Shown one piece after another: positions 10,501 to 20,060 of a stretch of 64,000 nt of DNA. Positions within the stretch are counted from its first letter, which is position 1, and every line of letters starts with the position of its first letter. Below the pieces are notes generated by a model. It was not told where the DNA came from. It did not search any database and worked only from the letters and a program-made list of their open reading frames with translations. This stretch comes from Stomorhina lunata. Taxonomy: Eukaryota; Arthropoda; Insecta; Diptera; Rhiniidae. The stretch is taken from contig OW121740.1 in the NCBI GenBank assembly GCA_933228675.1, forward strand, positions 56,979,000-57,042,999. Reading direction: 5' to 3'. Position numbers and translations under genes: made by a program.

Positions 10501-10621
10501 TTTGTAGAGCGTAGTTTAAGTTCTTACAGAGAGAGCTTTAATTCAAAATCTGCCTGCCTGCCGTTTGATTTTATGTTGACGGCGTTACCAAGGTTAATAA
10601 ATTCTTCATAGTTCTCAAAGA

Positions 10622-10864
10622 TCACATGTGGTCCAATACTTGAGAATTGCCTGCTTGTAGAAACCAGCAGTTTTGTTTTGATTCATTGGCCCATTTTATT
10701 AAATTGCTTCTCGATACTTGAAAAGGCGTCAAATCGCGCAATATGCGTCCCATGATATCAATATCATTTTCAATTTTCTGTTGAAATTGTTTCAGGTCTC
10801 GGACGATTTCATTTCTCTCGATATCGCTGCGCTTAATTACGGTATTCGCAATTCGGTTTATCAA
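10622..10864 (-). other. Unidentified open frame inside hAT element
   Basis: The 80 codons begin 'MINRIANTVIKRSDIERNE' and are rich in charged residues with a helical, possibly coiled-coil character (EIVRDLKQFQQKIENDIDIM). I do not recognise the family. It may be a captured fragment or more LINE sequence. There is no supporting second copy in the window. Confidence 0.25.
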
Positions 10865-11002
10865 AAATTAAGTGATTCATCGAAGCAAATTATGTAAGCA
10901 AGTTTTTTGCTATTAATGTCCAGCTAATTTTTGGGTTGTCAAGCTTTTTTTCCCTTATGTCCAGTTTTTTCAGGATTTGTGTCTGGCAACCCTAGTAGAA
11001 CG

Positions 11003-11085
11003 GCATTGGGATACATTTAAGTACAACAAAATCCGTACAAATGTATCGTCGGTCAAGCAGGATTTGCCCATATTTTAAATATTAA
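11003..11085 (+). repeat. Repeat H copy 1 (right part)
   Basis: Continues repeat H after the hAT insertion; it matches 24510-24590 (CATTTAAGTACAACAAAATC, then a degenerate CGTCGGTCAAGCAGG version of the H motif). Confidence 0.6.
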
Positions 11086-11818
11086 TATTCCTTACATACA
11101 TGCAAGTAAAAATATAAAATTCCTACTAATTTTTATGAATATGGGTCTTAATACATATTTAACATAAGCATTTATTAGGATCCAATACATATCGTAAAAA
11201 TCCTAAAACAAACTCGTTACACACATTCCAACAGCCAACAAAAAAACAAACAAATAAAATACTTTTTGTTGTTTGTTTCTTAAGTTTTTGTTGATTTAAT
11301 TTAAGAATCTTGTTGGTTGTTGATTGTGATAAACTTTAACAATCTCCTTAAAATGTCATTGTGTTAAAACACGATGTTTAACACAGTATTTTGCCTTTTA
11401 AGCCGTGTTTTTCTGGGTCTTTTCTGAGTGTTTTTTTTTTATCTTTTAGTATGCGAACAGCTACAACATATGCGTGCCAATTTTATTGTCACTTTAATAA
11501 TGACAAGTCAGCGCAAAAGCTTCGCAGGAGAAGACAACGCAAAATCTTTAGAATCTTAAGGACTCAAGAACTCTAGAAGATGTTAAAGCGAAGATGAACT
11601 GAAAAGTAAATGCTTACAAGTCCGATAAACGAGCGAATTTAAAATTATATGACTTTATAATGGTGTAAAATGTGTAAATAAAAGTCACTTTAATCTCGAA
11701 AAGAATTGGGAGTTTTTATTATATTTTTAAGTATTCAATTTTTATTAAAAGGAATTTTAAAAAAATAACTAAATATATAGCTTCACATATAAATATTCAG
11801 ATGCTTAAATATGTAATA
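11086..11818. other. Unassigned
   Basis: AT-rich; possibly single-copy. A 61-codon frame (11391-11576) has no recognisable features. Confidence 0.3.
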
Positions 11819-13116
11819 TCGGGTGGTTAAATTTCAAGGGCCGATATTGATTTTGAATAAAACACAAACTATTTAGGAAATTATTGTAATTTTATTTTAT
11901 TATGATATACTGGTATTACTCAATTATGTATGGAACAAAATATGGGCCAAATGGGCTCCGCGACCACTGCGGCACACCTCCATCCGATGGTCCAAATTTT
12001 CGATGACTCTAAGGCATAATGGAGGTTCTATGCCGTTAATGTGCCGAATTATCTCATCCTTTAGCTCTTGAATTGTTGCTGGCTTATCGACGTACACCTT
12101 TTTTTTCAAATAACCCCAAAGAAAAAAGTCCAACGGTTGCAAATCACATGGTCTTGGCGGCCAATTGTCATCGCCCTTATGTGAGATAACGCGGCCATTG
12201 AATTTGTTGCGCAAAAGAGCCATTGTTTCGTTAGCTGTGTGGCAAGTGGCACCGTCCTGCTGAAACCACATATCGTCCACATAAATATCTTCTAATTCGG
12301 GCCATAAAAAGTTCGTTATCATCTCACGATAGCGAACACCATTCACAGTAACTGCCTGACCGGCTTCATTTTGGAAAAAATACGGCCCGATGATGCTGCC
12401 AGCCCATAAACCACTCCAAACAGTCACTCTTAGTGGGTGCATTGGTTTTTCGACAATCACTCTTAGATTCTCATTCGCCCAAATGCGGCAACTCTGTTTA
12501 TTGACGAATCCACTGAGGTGAAAATGTGCTTCATCACTGAAGATGATTTTCTTCGAAAATTTATCATCCACTGTTGCCATTTCTTGCCACCATTTTGCCC
12601 ATTTACGATGTTTGGAATGGTCAAGAGGCTTTAGTTCTTGAGCCCATTGCACCTTGTAAGCGTGTAAATGCAAGTCAATGTTCATCAACGACGAGCATGA
12701 GAGGTGCAATTGTTGGGCACAACGACGAGTTGAGGTGGATGGCTCTTCAGCCACATTATCGCGAACAGCAGCAATATTTTCTGCACTACGAGCTATACGA
12801 GCATGCACTGGTGTTCTCACATATCCTACAGACCCGGCTTGCCCGAATTTTTCCACGATTTTTGCGATTGTGCGCTCATTTGGACGATCAAATTGACCAA
12901 AAAAATCACGAAATGCACGATATGCATTTTGATTTGAACGCCTATTTTCATAATAAGTCTGGATAACTTTAACACGTTGTTGGATTGTGTATCTCTCCAT
13001 GGTTTAAATTGAGTAAGTCTGAAATAGAAAAATGTCAAATAAAATTCGGAAAAAAACTTGGCGTTTAGGTGTGGTTCATGTGGTTCAACATCGGCCCTTA
13101 CAATTTAACCACCCTT
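11819..13116 (-). mobile_element. Mariner DD41D (rosa-like), copy 1
   Basis: A full-length element of 1,298 bp. Terminal inverted repeats of about 28 bp (GGGTGGTTAAATTTCAAGGG at the left; GGGTGGTTAAATTGTAAGGG as the complement at the right) are flanked by TA at 11817-11818 and 13117-13118. It encloses an uninterrupted transposase. It is paired with the dead copy at 60.9 kb, which has the same termini. Confidence 0.92.
11924..13000 (-). CDS. Mariner transposase, DD41D (rosa-like), 358 aa
   Basis: This is a cut-and-paste transposase of the Tc1/mariner superfamily, expected to act in the nucleus on its own inverted repeats. The N-terminal third (about 1-110) fits paired helix-turn-helix DNA binding. 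The catalytic aspartates are D156 (in IIFSDEAHF), D249 (in WFQQDGATCHT) and D291 (in LQPLDFFLWGY). There are 41 residues between the second and third, which defines the rosa/DD41D group. The start MERYTIQQR matches the start in the 60.9-kb copy. The frame has no stop, but relative to the second copy it lacks three residues near position 107 and has Q instead of T three residues before D291. It may be inactive despite being open. Confidence 0.9.
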   Translation of the reverse strand: MERYTIQQRVKVIQTYYENRRSNQNAYRAFRDFFGQFDRPNERTIAKIVEKFGQAGSVGYVRTPVHARIARSAENIAAVRDNVAEEPSTSTRRCAQQLHLSCSSLMNIDLHLHAYKVQWAQELKPLDHSKHRKWAKWWQEMATVDDKFSKKIIFSDEAHFHLSGFVNKQSCRIWANENLRVIVEKPMHPLRVTVWSGLWAGSIIGPYFFQNEAGQAVTVNGVRYREMITNFLWPELEDIYVDDMWFQQDGATCHTANETMALLRNKFNGRVISHKGDDNWPPRPCDLQPLDFFLWGYLKKKVYVDKPATIQELKDEIIRHINGIEPPLCLRVIENLDHRMEVCRSGRGAHLAHILFHT

Positions 13117-13118
13117 TA

Positions 13119-13718
13119 CAATTTTTCATAATGTTAATAATGGCAGGAAAGTATTTCCAAAAACTTCAGCTCAATCAGGTTAAAAAAAGTCCAAAATAAT
13201 CTTTATAGACTTTTATAAAACAACTACAAATATTAATCGGAACATTCTATAAAATCAAATAATATTAAAAGTTTTTTTATTTTACTGCAGTAATCATTCT
13301 AAATACTGACATTTATATAGTCCAAAATTTTAATAGCGGAATTTTATTAGGTCAATTTTTATACATTTTCAAATTTCAAGTAATGACTTTGATAAGGATA
13401 ACAATTTTAATCACTTCTAAGATTTTTATCGTCAGTCTTTGTGGAAAATTTAAATTATCAGTTTTTAAGGTAAATAATAATTTCAACCGTATGCTTTTAT
13501 GTGTTCTATTCATATACAATATATATTATACATATCGCTTTTATTGCTCAAAATTTCACCCACTATAAAAATCTGATATAATTTTATCTACTATTTAACC
13601 AAAAAAGTGCAGTTGACTCTATCTTCAGCCTTTACTAAAAAGTTGTTAATTTTGAATTGCCTGTGTTCTAAACAAAAAATTAACCGATTTTTTATATAAT
13701 CCGAAATTATTAGAATAA
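13119..13718. other. Unassigned
   Basis: AT-rich sequence between the mariner and a DINE; nothing recognised. Confidence 0.3.
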
Positions 13719-14468
13719 AACAAGTAAGAAAGTGCTATAGTCGGTCAAGCCCGACCATACGATACCCTTCACCACTAAGGTCAAAGGTGTTATTTTTCCT
13801 GTGTAAAGACAAATATTTGCTAAATTTTGCCATCATACAAACATTTTCTCAAAACTTATATATTTAAGCTGTTTCCATCATTTTGACTTATATGAGGAAT
13901 TATATGGACTTATATGAGGGTTAAATGTGGACCGATTATCTCGAAATTTGGCATATTGATTACAATTTTTACAAAAATTATGTACTCAAAAAATAAACTC
14001 AAAATTCTCATTATCTTCAGGTTTACGATCGTTTTAGTGATTTTTGTCTCATTTAGTGTGTTTTAACACAAGAGTTTGTATGGTAGCTATGGTCGAATGT
14101 GGACTGATTTCAACAAAATTTGGTACAGTGATTTAAGTTTATATAAACAGTAGTTGTTTCAAATTTCATGAAAAAATATTGATGTTTGTGGCCAATATAT
14201 CAATTTCGGGAAGTGAGACCTATAGAAGATACCATAAATAATGGACCGATTTCGGTGAATTTCAATAGCCATGGTTTCACTATCAAAGAAATAATCTGTG
14301 CCAAATTTCATCTTTAGATGTCGATTTAGCGGACATCGCTAAATCGACTCAGAAAGTGATTCTAAGCCTATTGGTATGCTAAAAGGTGGGTCTAAGATAA
14401 ATATTTCTATGCGTTACATACATCAGCACAAACTTATAATACCCTTTCCACCTATGGTGGTGAAGGTG
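13719..14468 (-). mobile_element. DINE-1-like Helentron, near full length
   Basis: The left edge is the 3' end seen in complement: ACAAGTAAGAAAG, then a hairpin (TAGTCGGTCAAGCCCGACCA). This parallels the CTTTCTTGTTT-type 3' end of Drosophila DINE-1. The right edge is the 5' block 'ataccctttccacctatggtgg'. There is no coding capacity. It is the best reference copy for the fragments at 1.2, 2.4, 16.1, 42 and 59 kb. Confidence 0.8.
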
Positions 14469-14721
14469 TAGCATTAAAGTCTTGAACCAATTGAGACCTC
14501 TAAAAGCTGGGGTTTGAATTATACGCTAAGGTTTTTTATTAACTTATTTTGAAGTTTTCGACTGAGGAGTGGATTTTAGTACAATTAAAAAAAAAACATG
14601 TACTGATTCTTAAGTCTATATCTTTTTTCCGGTTTAAATTCTATGATATCTCTAAAACGGCTGAGCGAACTAAGAAAAATGTAAAGACGGCTTAACGATA
14701 AAATTGTTTTTGTATTAGCTT
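14469..14721. other. Unassigned
   Basis: Nothing recognised. Confidence 0.3.
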
Positions 14722-14731
14722 AATAACCAGC

Positions 14732-14965
14732 CGTGGTATAGCAGGTTAGTCAACCGCCTAGCATACCAGAGGTCCCAAGTTCAAGCCACTGGTTATTGAG
14801 TATTAGGCTATATAAAACTTCTATAACAAATGCATTTGCCGTTCGGAGCCTGCGTTAAAACGTAGGTCTCTTTCAATGAGTTTAAAAATAGAATCGGATG
14901 CAGCTCATTGTCTGAGAGAAGTACCCCTTGTTCCAATTGGAATATTGTCGGGGAATTATATATAT
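14732..14965 (+). mobile_element. SINE-B copy 2
   Basis: Same tRNA-like head and body as copy 1, but the A-rich middle with its flanking inverted words is deleted (the head joins the body near 14783). Likely target duplications are AATAACCAGC (14722-14731) and AATAGCCAGC (14966-14975), which differ at one base. It ends in a TATATA tail. Confidence 0.7.
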
Positions 14966-15125
14966 AATAGCCAGCAGTTTTGGAGTTATATTAGCACTAT
15001 TTGCGAACAACCCGTTTTTCGGAAAATATATATAAATATATATACATCTCGAAAACTTAAGCCAAATAGGAAAAATCAATGTCATTTTCGAGTTTAGCAG
15101 ACTAAAGTCACCAAATAAAAAAGTG

Positions 15126-15400
15126 TTACTATAGTGTATTGCACTAAGATCCCAATTTATTACAATTATTTTTTATTTTAATAAATAGTTTTTTGATAAA
15201 ACCAAAAAAAATGTTGTTGGGGAAACCTTTCCTCGACGCGTTTCAATGGTTGGTTAGGACATCTTCTTCAGGAGTATTACCCCTAATTCTAGACAGAACA
15301 AATACGAATTATTGTGTCCAACAAATATCAACATAAAGCGTTGATTATCATCTAAACAGATACGGTCAACAAATATCGTACAGAAAAAGTTGACCTGTGT
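15126..15400 (-). mobile_element. Repeat E copy 2, hammerhead eroded
   Basis: It starts with the E terminus (TTACTATAGTGTATTGCACT) and runs antisense to copy 1. In the complement the ribozyme region reads CTCCTGAAGAAGATGTCC...CATTGAAACGCG: GAAA and GCGTCGAGG remain, but an extra base in the CTGANGA/stem II junction and mismatches in stem II spoil the fold. It lacks the D insertion, so it provides the empty site. The right end fades near 15.4 kb. Confidence 0.65.
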
Positions 15401-15574
15401 AATTTTAATAAAAGTTAATAATTACAAAAAAATACGGGCTAAACTCAGGATCAATGAGATATAATAGGTTTAGTAGTCGACGTGTTAACCAGTTAAGCCT
15501 CATCACACCTCAAAATTTTAGCGCAACACTTCATCTTTTCTGTGAATAATAATAATAATAATAAATAATTTCCA
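15401..15574. other. Unassigned
   Basis: Ends in an ATT-type microsatellite (15549-15568) that is probably the tail of the adjacent SINE. Confidence 0.3.
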
Positions 15575-15893
15575 CGACAACATTCCACTTGGAAAAAGTG
15601 GTACTTCTCTCAGATAATGAACTGCATCCGATTCTATTTTTAGACTCAACGAAAGGGACCTACGTCTTAACTCCTGCTCAGAATGGCAAATGCATTAGTT
15701 AGATAAGTTTTACATAGCCTAATACTCAATAACCAGTGGCTAGCAGTTATTAGGTGAACCGTTTTTCTTTTTCTTTTTGTTTTTTTTTTTTTTTTAATTA
15801 ATTTATTTCAAGTGGGTCTGGCCGGGAATCGAACTTGGGACCTCTGGTATGATAGGCGGATGACTAACTTGCTATACCACGGCGGTGAATCTA
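15575..15893 (-). mobile_element. SINE-B copy 3
   Basis: Antisense copy with complete head and body. Its B-box-like complement is GGGAATCGAACTTGGGACC (about 15822-15840). The poly-T/CT tract corresponds to the A-rich middle. The GGTGAACCG / CGGCGGTGAA inverted words flank the head. The tail is an ATT microsatellite at the left edge. I see no clear target duplication. Confidence 0.65.
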
Positions 15894-16071
15894 TTAAAAG
15901 TAGACTTCAGAGCTAGTTGTGATGTTTTCTGGTTAAAGCTAGAAATCCTTAAAAATACCTTCAAAGAGACAGCACCATTTTTTTTTTGTAGCTTTTAAAG
16001 AGCTTTGAGCAGGTTCATCATTTTTGCGTTTGATATTGTTATATATAGCCAAAGGCTCTATAATAAAATAA

Positions 16072-16797
16072 TGTTGCACTTCCATACGATAAGTGTATGT
16101 AACGCATAGAAATATTTGTGTTTGACCCACCTTTTAGTATACCAATAGGCTTAGAGTCACTTTCTGAGTCGATTTAGTGATGTCAGTCCGTCCGTCCGTT
16201 CGTCCATCAGTACGGCAGGCTGGACCCCCATGTAAACGATGTTATCAAAGTACAGGTCGCAATTCTCAAGATAGTTTGATGAAATTTGGCACACATCATT
16301 TTTTTGATTCCTCAAAATCGGTCCATTACTTATGGTACCTACCATAGGTCCCACTTCCTGGAATTGATAATTTGGCCACAAATATCAATATTTTTTCATG
16401 CAATTTAAAACAAATGCAATTTAAAACAAATACTGCTCCTATACAAACACTTGACGACAAAACGCACTAATTGAGACAAAATTCACTAAAACAATCGTAA
16501 ATCTGAAGATAATGAGAATTTTGAGTTTATGACGTAATTATGAAATACGAAATTTTTATAAAAACTGTAATTAATTTGCTAAATTTCAAGATAATCGTTC
16601 CACATTTGACCCTAGTCCCCATTTAAGTCATAATGACAAAAACAGCTTAAATATATAAGTTTTGAGAAAATACTTGTATGATGGCAAAATTTTGCAAATA
16701 TTTGTCTTTATACAGGAAAAAGAACACCTTTGACCTTAGTGGTGAAGAGTATCGTATGATCGGCATTACCGACTATAGCACTTTTTTACTTGTTATT
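16072..16797 (+). mobile_element. DINE-1-like Helentron
   Basis: Reads 5' to 3' on the plus strand: the 'gtatgtaacgcatagaaata' block, the 'actttctgagtcgatttagtgatgtc' block, the microsatellite GTCCGTCCGTCCGTTCGTCC near 16194, the body, then the 3' hairpin (ATCGGCATTACCGACTATAG) and CTTTTTTACTTGTT. The extreme 5' palindrome is lost. Confidence 0.75.
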
Positions 16798-17030
16798 ATT
16801 ATTTTACCCAGTTATTAAATAGAAATTAGTAAAGAGTATCAGAAAACCGAGTTGGACAGTTATAAAATCGAAATTATATCATTTACACAAATTGCGATTA
16901 TTTCTTAATCTAAATTCATAATGAAGGTCTTACGATAAAAAGCCCTAACTCGATTTCTACAAAATATGGTTTTATACATTTTACACAAATACACTTTATT
17001 ACAATTTTTATTATAAAAAATAATACTTTT
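16798..17030. other. Unassigned
   Basis: Nothing recognised. Confidence 0.3.
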
Positions 17031-17034
17031 TTAA

Positions 17035-18343
17035 CCCTTATGTGTATACCAAGGTACCCCGGTACCTTTAGCACTTTCATCTTAACTTTTTTAATGGAAA
17101 CAGATGGTTCACAAACCTCAAACTTCTTGAGAACTCCTAACTATTGAAATAGTTTAAATTATTATTACTTTTAAGCTAAAAGATTATATTGTATAGGCGC
17201 TGTGGTCCAATTTATATCTTATATACGTAACCGTACGGCAGGGTACCCGGGTACCTTCATACATTATATATGAAAAAACTGTAATAAAAAGTTAAATTTT
17301 ATTGACAGATAATTAAAGCAAAATTAGACAGATTAGTTATAAATATTTTATATATGTGAATATTTATGTAGAAACAAGATTTACACTATTTTCTTTTTTT
17401 TATACATAGTTTCGATTTTTTTTTAAATTTTATTCTTGACCCTGGTTATAAAAGGGCTAGTGACATCCAATTTCAACCAATATTCTAAAATATATATTTT
17501 TATCCTTTGTAACAATCATAATTTCAGTTCTGCTTATAAAAACTGCTAATATATAACAATTTACGTGCTTTTTTATAACTTTGGTGAAAAATTATGTTTT
17601 TGTCGAAATCCTTTGATTTTAAGTCGCAGGTACGACTAAGCCGTTAAAGATATTGCTCTAGTTCTTTCTTTGTGGTAATCTGTAGGGGGTTCTAACTATA
17701 ACGGGAACTTTTTTTACTTTTTTCGATTTCGTTTAACAATCTATTTTAAAAAACCAAAAAAGGAGTTTTTAAAACGGTATGAACAAAGTACTTTTTTTCG
17801 TCCTGTGCAAAAGTGACATATCGTTAGCCCATTGCATCAAAAATGGGTATTTAAATATCCTAAAGCCTTAAAAAAGTAAAACTAGTCAAACTTTTTAGAG
17901 TTTTTTTAAAATAAAAAATTTTTTAATAGCATATGCTCAGGAGAGTCTTCAAGGACATAGGATATTTTATAAAACCTTTGATAATTAGAAAAGTCTTCAA
18001 CCGATTTTAAGGTTATATATCATGTATTTGGATTATTGGAGTCAAATGTAGAAAAATTGGAGGCTACATCTTCGTGTAGTACGAAACTTAATTTACTTAA
18101 TACAAATTTATGGTATACATATATATTCGCCATGACTTGTATCCTTACAACCGCCACGTTGAATTCACCTTGAGATTTACTATTTACTATAAATGAACGT
18201 GTATTGTAACTCTCAGAGTTATTTTCCGAGATCACTCATTTATATTCTCCAAAAATGTTTGTTTACAATAATTTTTCCATATAGGTACCCGGGTACCTTG
18301 CCATTCTCTTAAAGGTGTTTTTTTTTTGCCATACACATAAGGG
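17035..18343. mobile_element. piggyBac-like nonautonomous element, TTAA TSD
   Basis: TTAA lies on both sides (17031-17034, 18344-18347). The termini are inverted: CCCTTATGTGTAT at the left and ATACACATAAGGG at the right, which fits piggyBac-type insertion and CCC-starting ends. Three GGTACC(C)CGGGTACC-type palindromes lie at about 17052, 17242 and 18285, two of them subterminal. A 71-codon frame (18020-18235, minus) shows no transposase motif. Confidence 0.75.
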
Positions 18344-18347
18344 TTAA

Positions 18348-19529
18348 GCAATTATTCAACAAATTTAACTGAACTTTTGTTGTAAAGATATATTTATTTG
18401 AGTTAGGTACTTTTAACTTAAGACCAATGACATATAAATACATACGAAGTAAATATAGTTATATAAAACCTAAAACTAAGTTCTAAATGAAAGAACAAGT
18501 TAATGGTCGATTTTTTATAATTCTAAGATTTAAAAAAAATGTAATGGATATGACACATTTGATATCTAAGCAAATGCATATGATAAAAAAAGATACACAT
18601 TAAAGTACCCAGATACATTTAGTATCTACATATCTGTAGTATTTGTTTGTTTTTTTTCTTACATTTGAAAATGTGTAAAAAGTAAACCATACCATATGGT
18701 TGGTATAACAATGTTTTTAATGTCTTTAAGAATAAAAATTTAAATCCAAAGCAATTAACTGTGATTTTTTATGAGATCAAGACATACGAATATCTATAGA
18801 AATGTCTGAGAGATTTTGATTTTCTGTTAACTCAAATCGATTAAATGCCCATATAAAAAATGAAACACTTTACTTATGAACGTTTCTTACAAATCAAAAC
18901 AAAAAAGACTTTAAACATGGAACTTTTTTAGTTTTCAAAGAATGTAATTTAAGCTCATTTAATAACATTTAAACATAGAGCCAATCTACTAGAAATCTTT
19001 AAGATATTTATCGGAAGCTAAATGTTTTATTTGTACATTTGAAATTCGAGTAAATCAATAATTTTGAATTTTTATTTGCCCCGATCTTGATCAAATGAAA
19101 TGACACTCATCATTTGGTTTGCTTAAATAGAAATACCTGTTTCATGTTACGATCTCGGTTGATTTACACAAAATTTCAATAATTTATTCTGGATTTTTAA
19201 TGGCCACACTTTTCCAATTAATTAGTGGAAAATGAACAAATTTCAGCGTGTGATTCCAAAATACCAATTAAATCTCTCTATCTAATGATTGAATCGCAAA
19301 AAATTTTAATTTTATGATTTTTTAATGAATTTAATGGATCGAAAAAATAGCTATGAAAATTCAGATTAGAAAATAAGAAATAACGTGTGGTTTAGAAAAA
19401 AGTACTGAGGTAAGTGTGAGATGGCATGTGATCTTCATTGATTACCCATTTTACAACTGATTTTGCTTTTTGTTATGTTTGCGTTTAAATTTATTATGAA
19501 TCGATTAACACTGCCGCCATTTCGAAAAA
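18348..19529. other. Unassigned; no gene seen
   Basis: AT-rich, without recognisable coding or terminal repeats. The last part may hold eroded mariner 5' sequence, but I cannot align it. Confidence 0.3.
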
Positions 19530-19800
19530 TTTGATATTGAGTTTAAATTTCTAATCAAAATTTTATTTTCCGATGAAGCCCATTTCTGATTAAATGAGTA
19601 CGTAAATAAGCAGAATTGTCGCATTTAGAGTAAGGAGAATCAACTAGCTTTTATTTTAACACCATTACATCCACAGAAAATTACTGTTTGATGAGCTTTA
19701 TGGGCTGGCGGAGTCATTGGCCCATATGTCTTTAAAAACGATGATGGTCAGAATGTTACTATCAAATGTAAACGGTATACGAGCCCTAACCACTATTAAT
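19530..19800 (+). pseudogene. Mariner DD41D transposase fragment
   Basis: The translation reads 'KILFSDEAHF*LNEYVNKQNCRI', 'ALWAGGVIGPYVF' and 'DGQNVT', matching the central catalytic region around the first aspartate. It is closer to the 32-33 kb lineage (…LNGYVNKQNCRIWS, ALWAGGVIGPYFF) than to the 12-kb lineage. It has several stops and frameshifts, and both ends are missing. Confidence 0.75.
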
Positions 19801-19844
19801 TCGTACACCAGTTATTACCTGATAGCTTATATATTTTTTTTAGG

Positions 19845-20060
19845 CCAAGGAAAAGTCATTGCTTGCCGCGTATCAAATGAAAAACGCCTATTATGGACTA
19901 AGGAGAGACGATATAACGGCAATGGGATATCATTATCTTTAGCGACGAAACCAAAATTGATGTATGCGTTCGTGATTCAAGAAAAAGCCTAATACGTAAA
20001 AGCACATAGAACAAAGGCTGCTTAAAGCGTACAGTCAAGATAGCTTTAGGATATGGGGAT
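19845..20060 (+). pseudogene. Tc1-like transposase, 5' part (split by hAT)
   Basis: Recognisable in mixed frames: 'KKPLL..YQMK.RLLWTKE', 'LFSDETKIDVCVRDSRKSLIRK' and 'DSFRIWG'. The first catalytic aspartate lies in FSDETK. The gene resumes at 22990 after a hAT insertion. It was already frameshifted, or decayed since. Confidence 0.75.

Larger units (their letters stand above)
9955..10994. mobile_element. hAT element, 8-bp TSD (GTAGAACG)
   Basis: The ends are typical hAT termini: TAGGGTTGTCCAG at the left and the reverse complement of TAGGGTTGCCAGA at the right. GTAGAACG is duplicated at 9947-9954 and 10995-11002. The interrupted repeat H reads on across the site, and the second H copy at 24.5 kb serves as the empty-site relative. 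The interior has no recognisable hAT transposase; it holds LINE debris (10120-10500) and an unidentified frame (10622-10864). Confidence 0.85.

Noticed and set aside
18020..18235. 71-codon frame as piggyBac transposase
   Set aside because: No DDD-type motifs or Cys-rich tail; far shorter than a piggyBac transposase.
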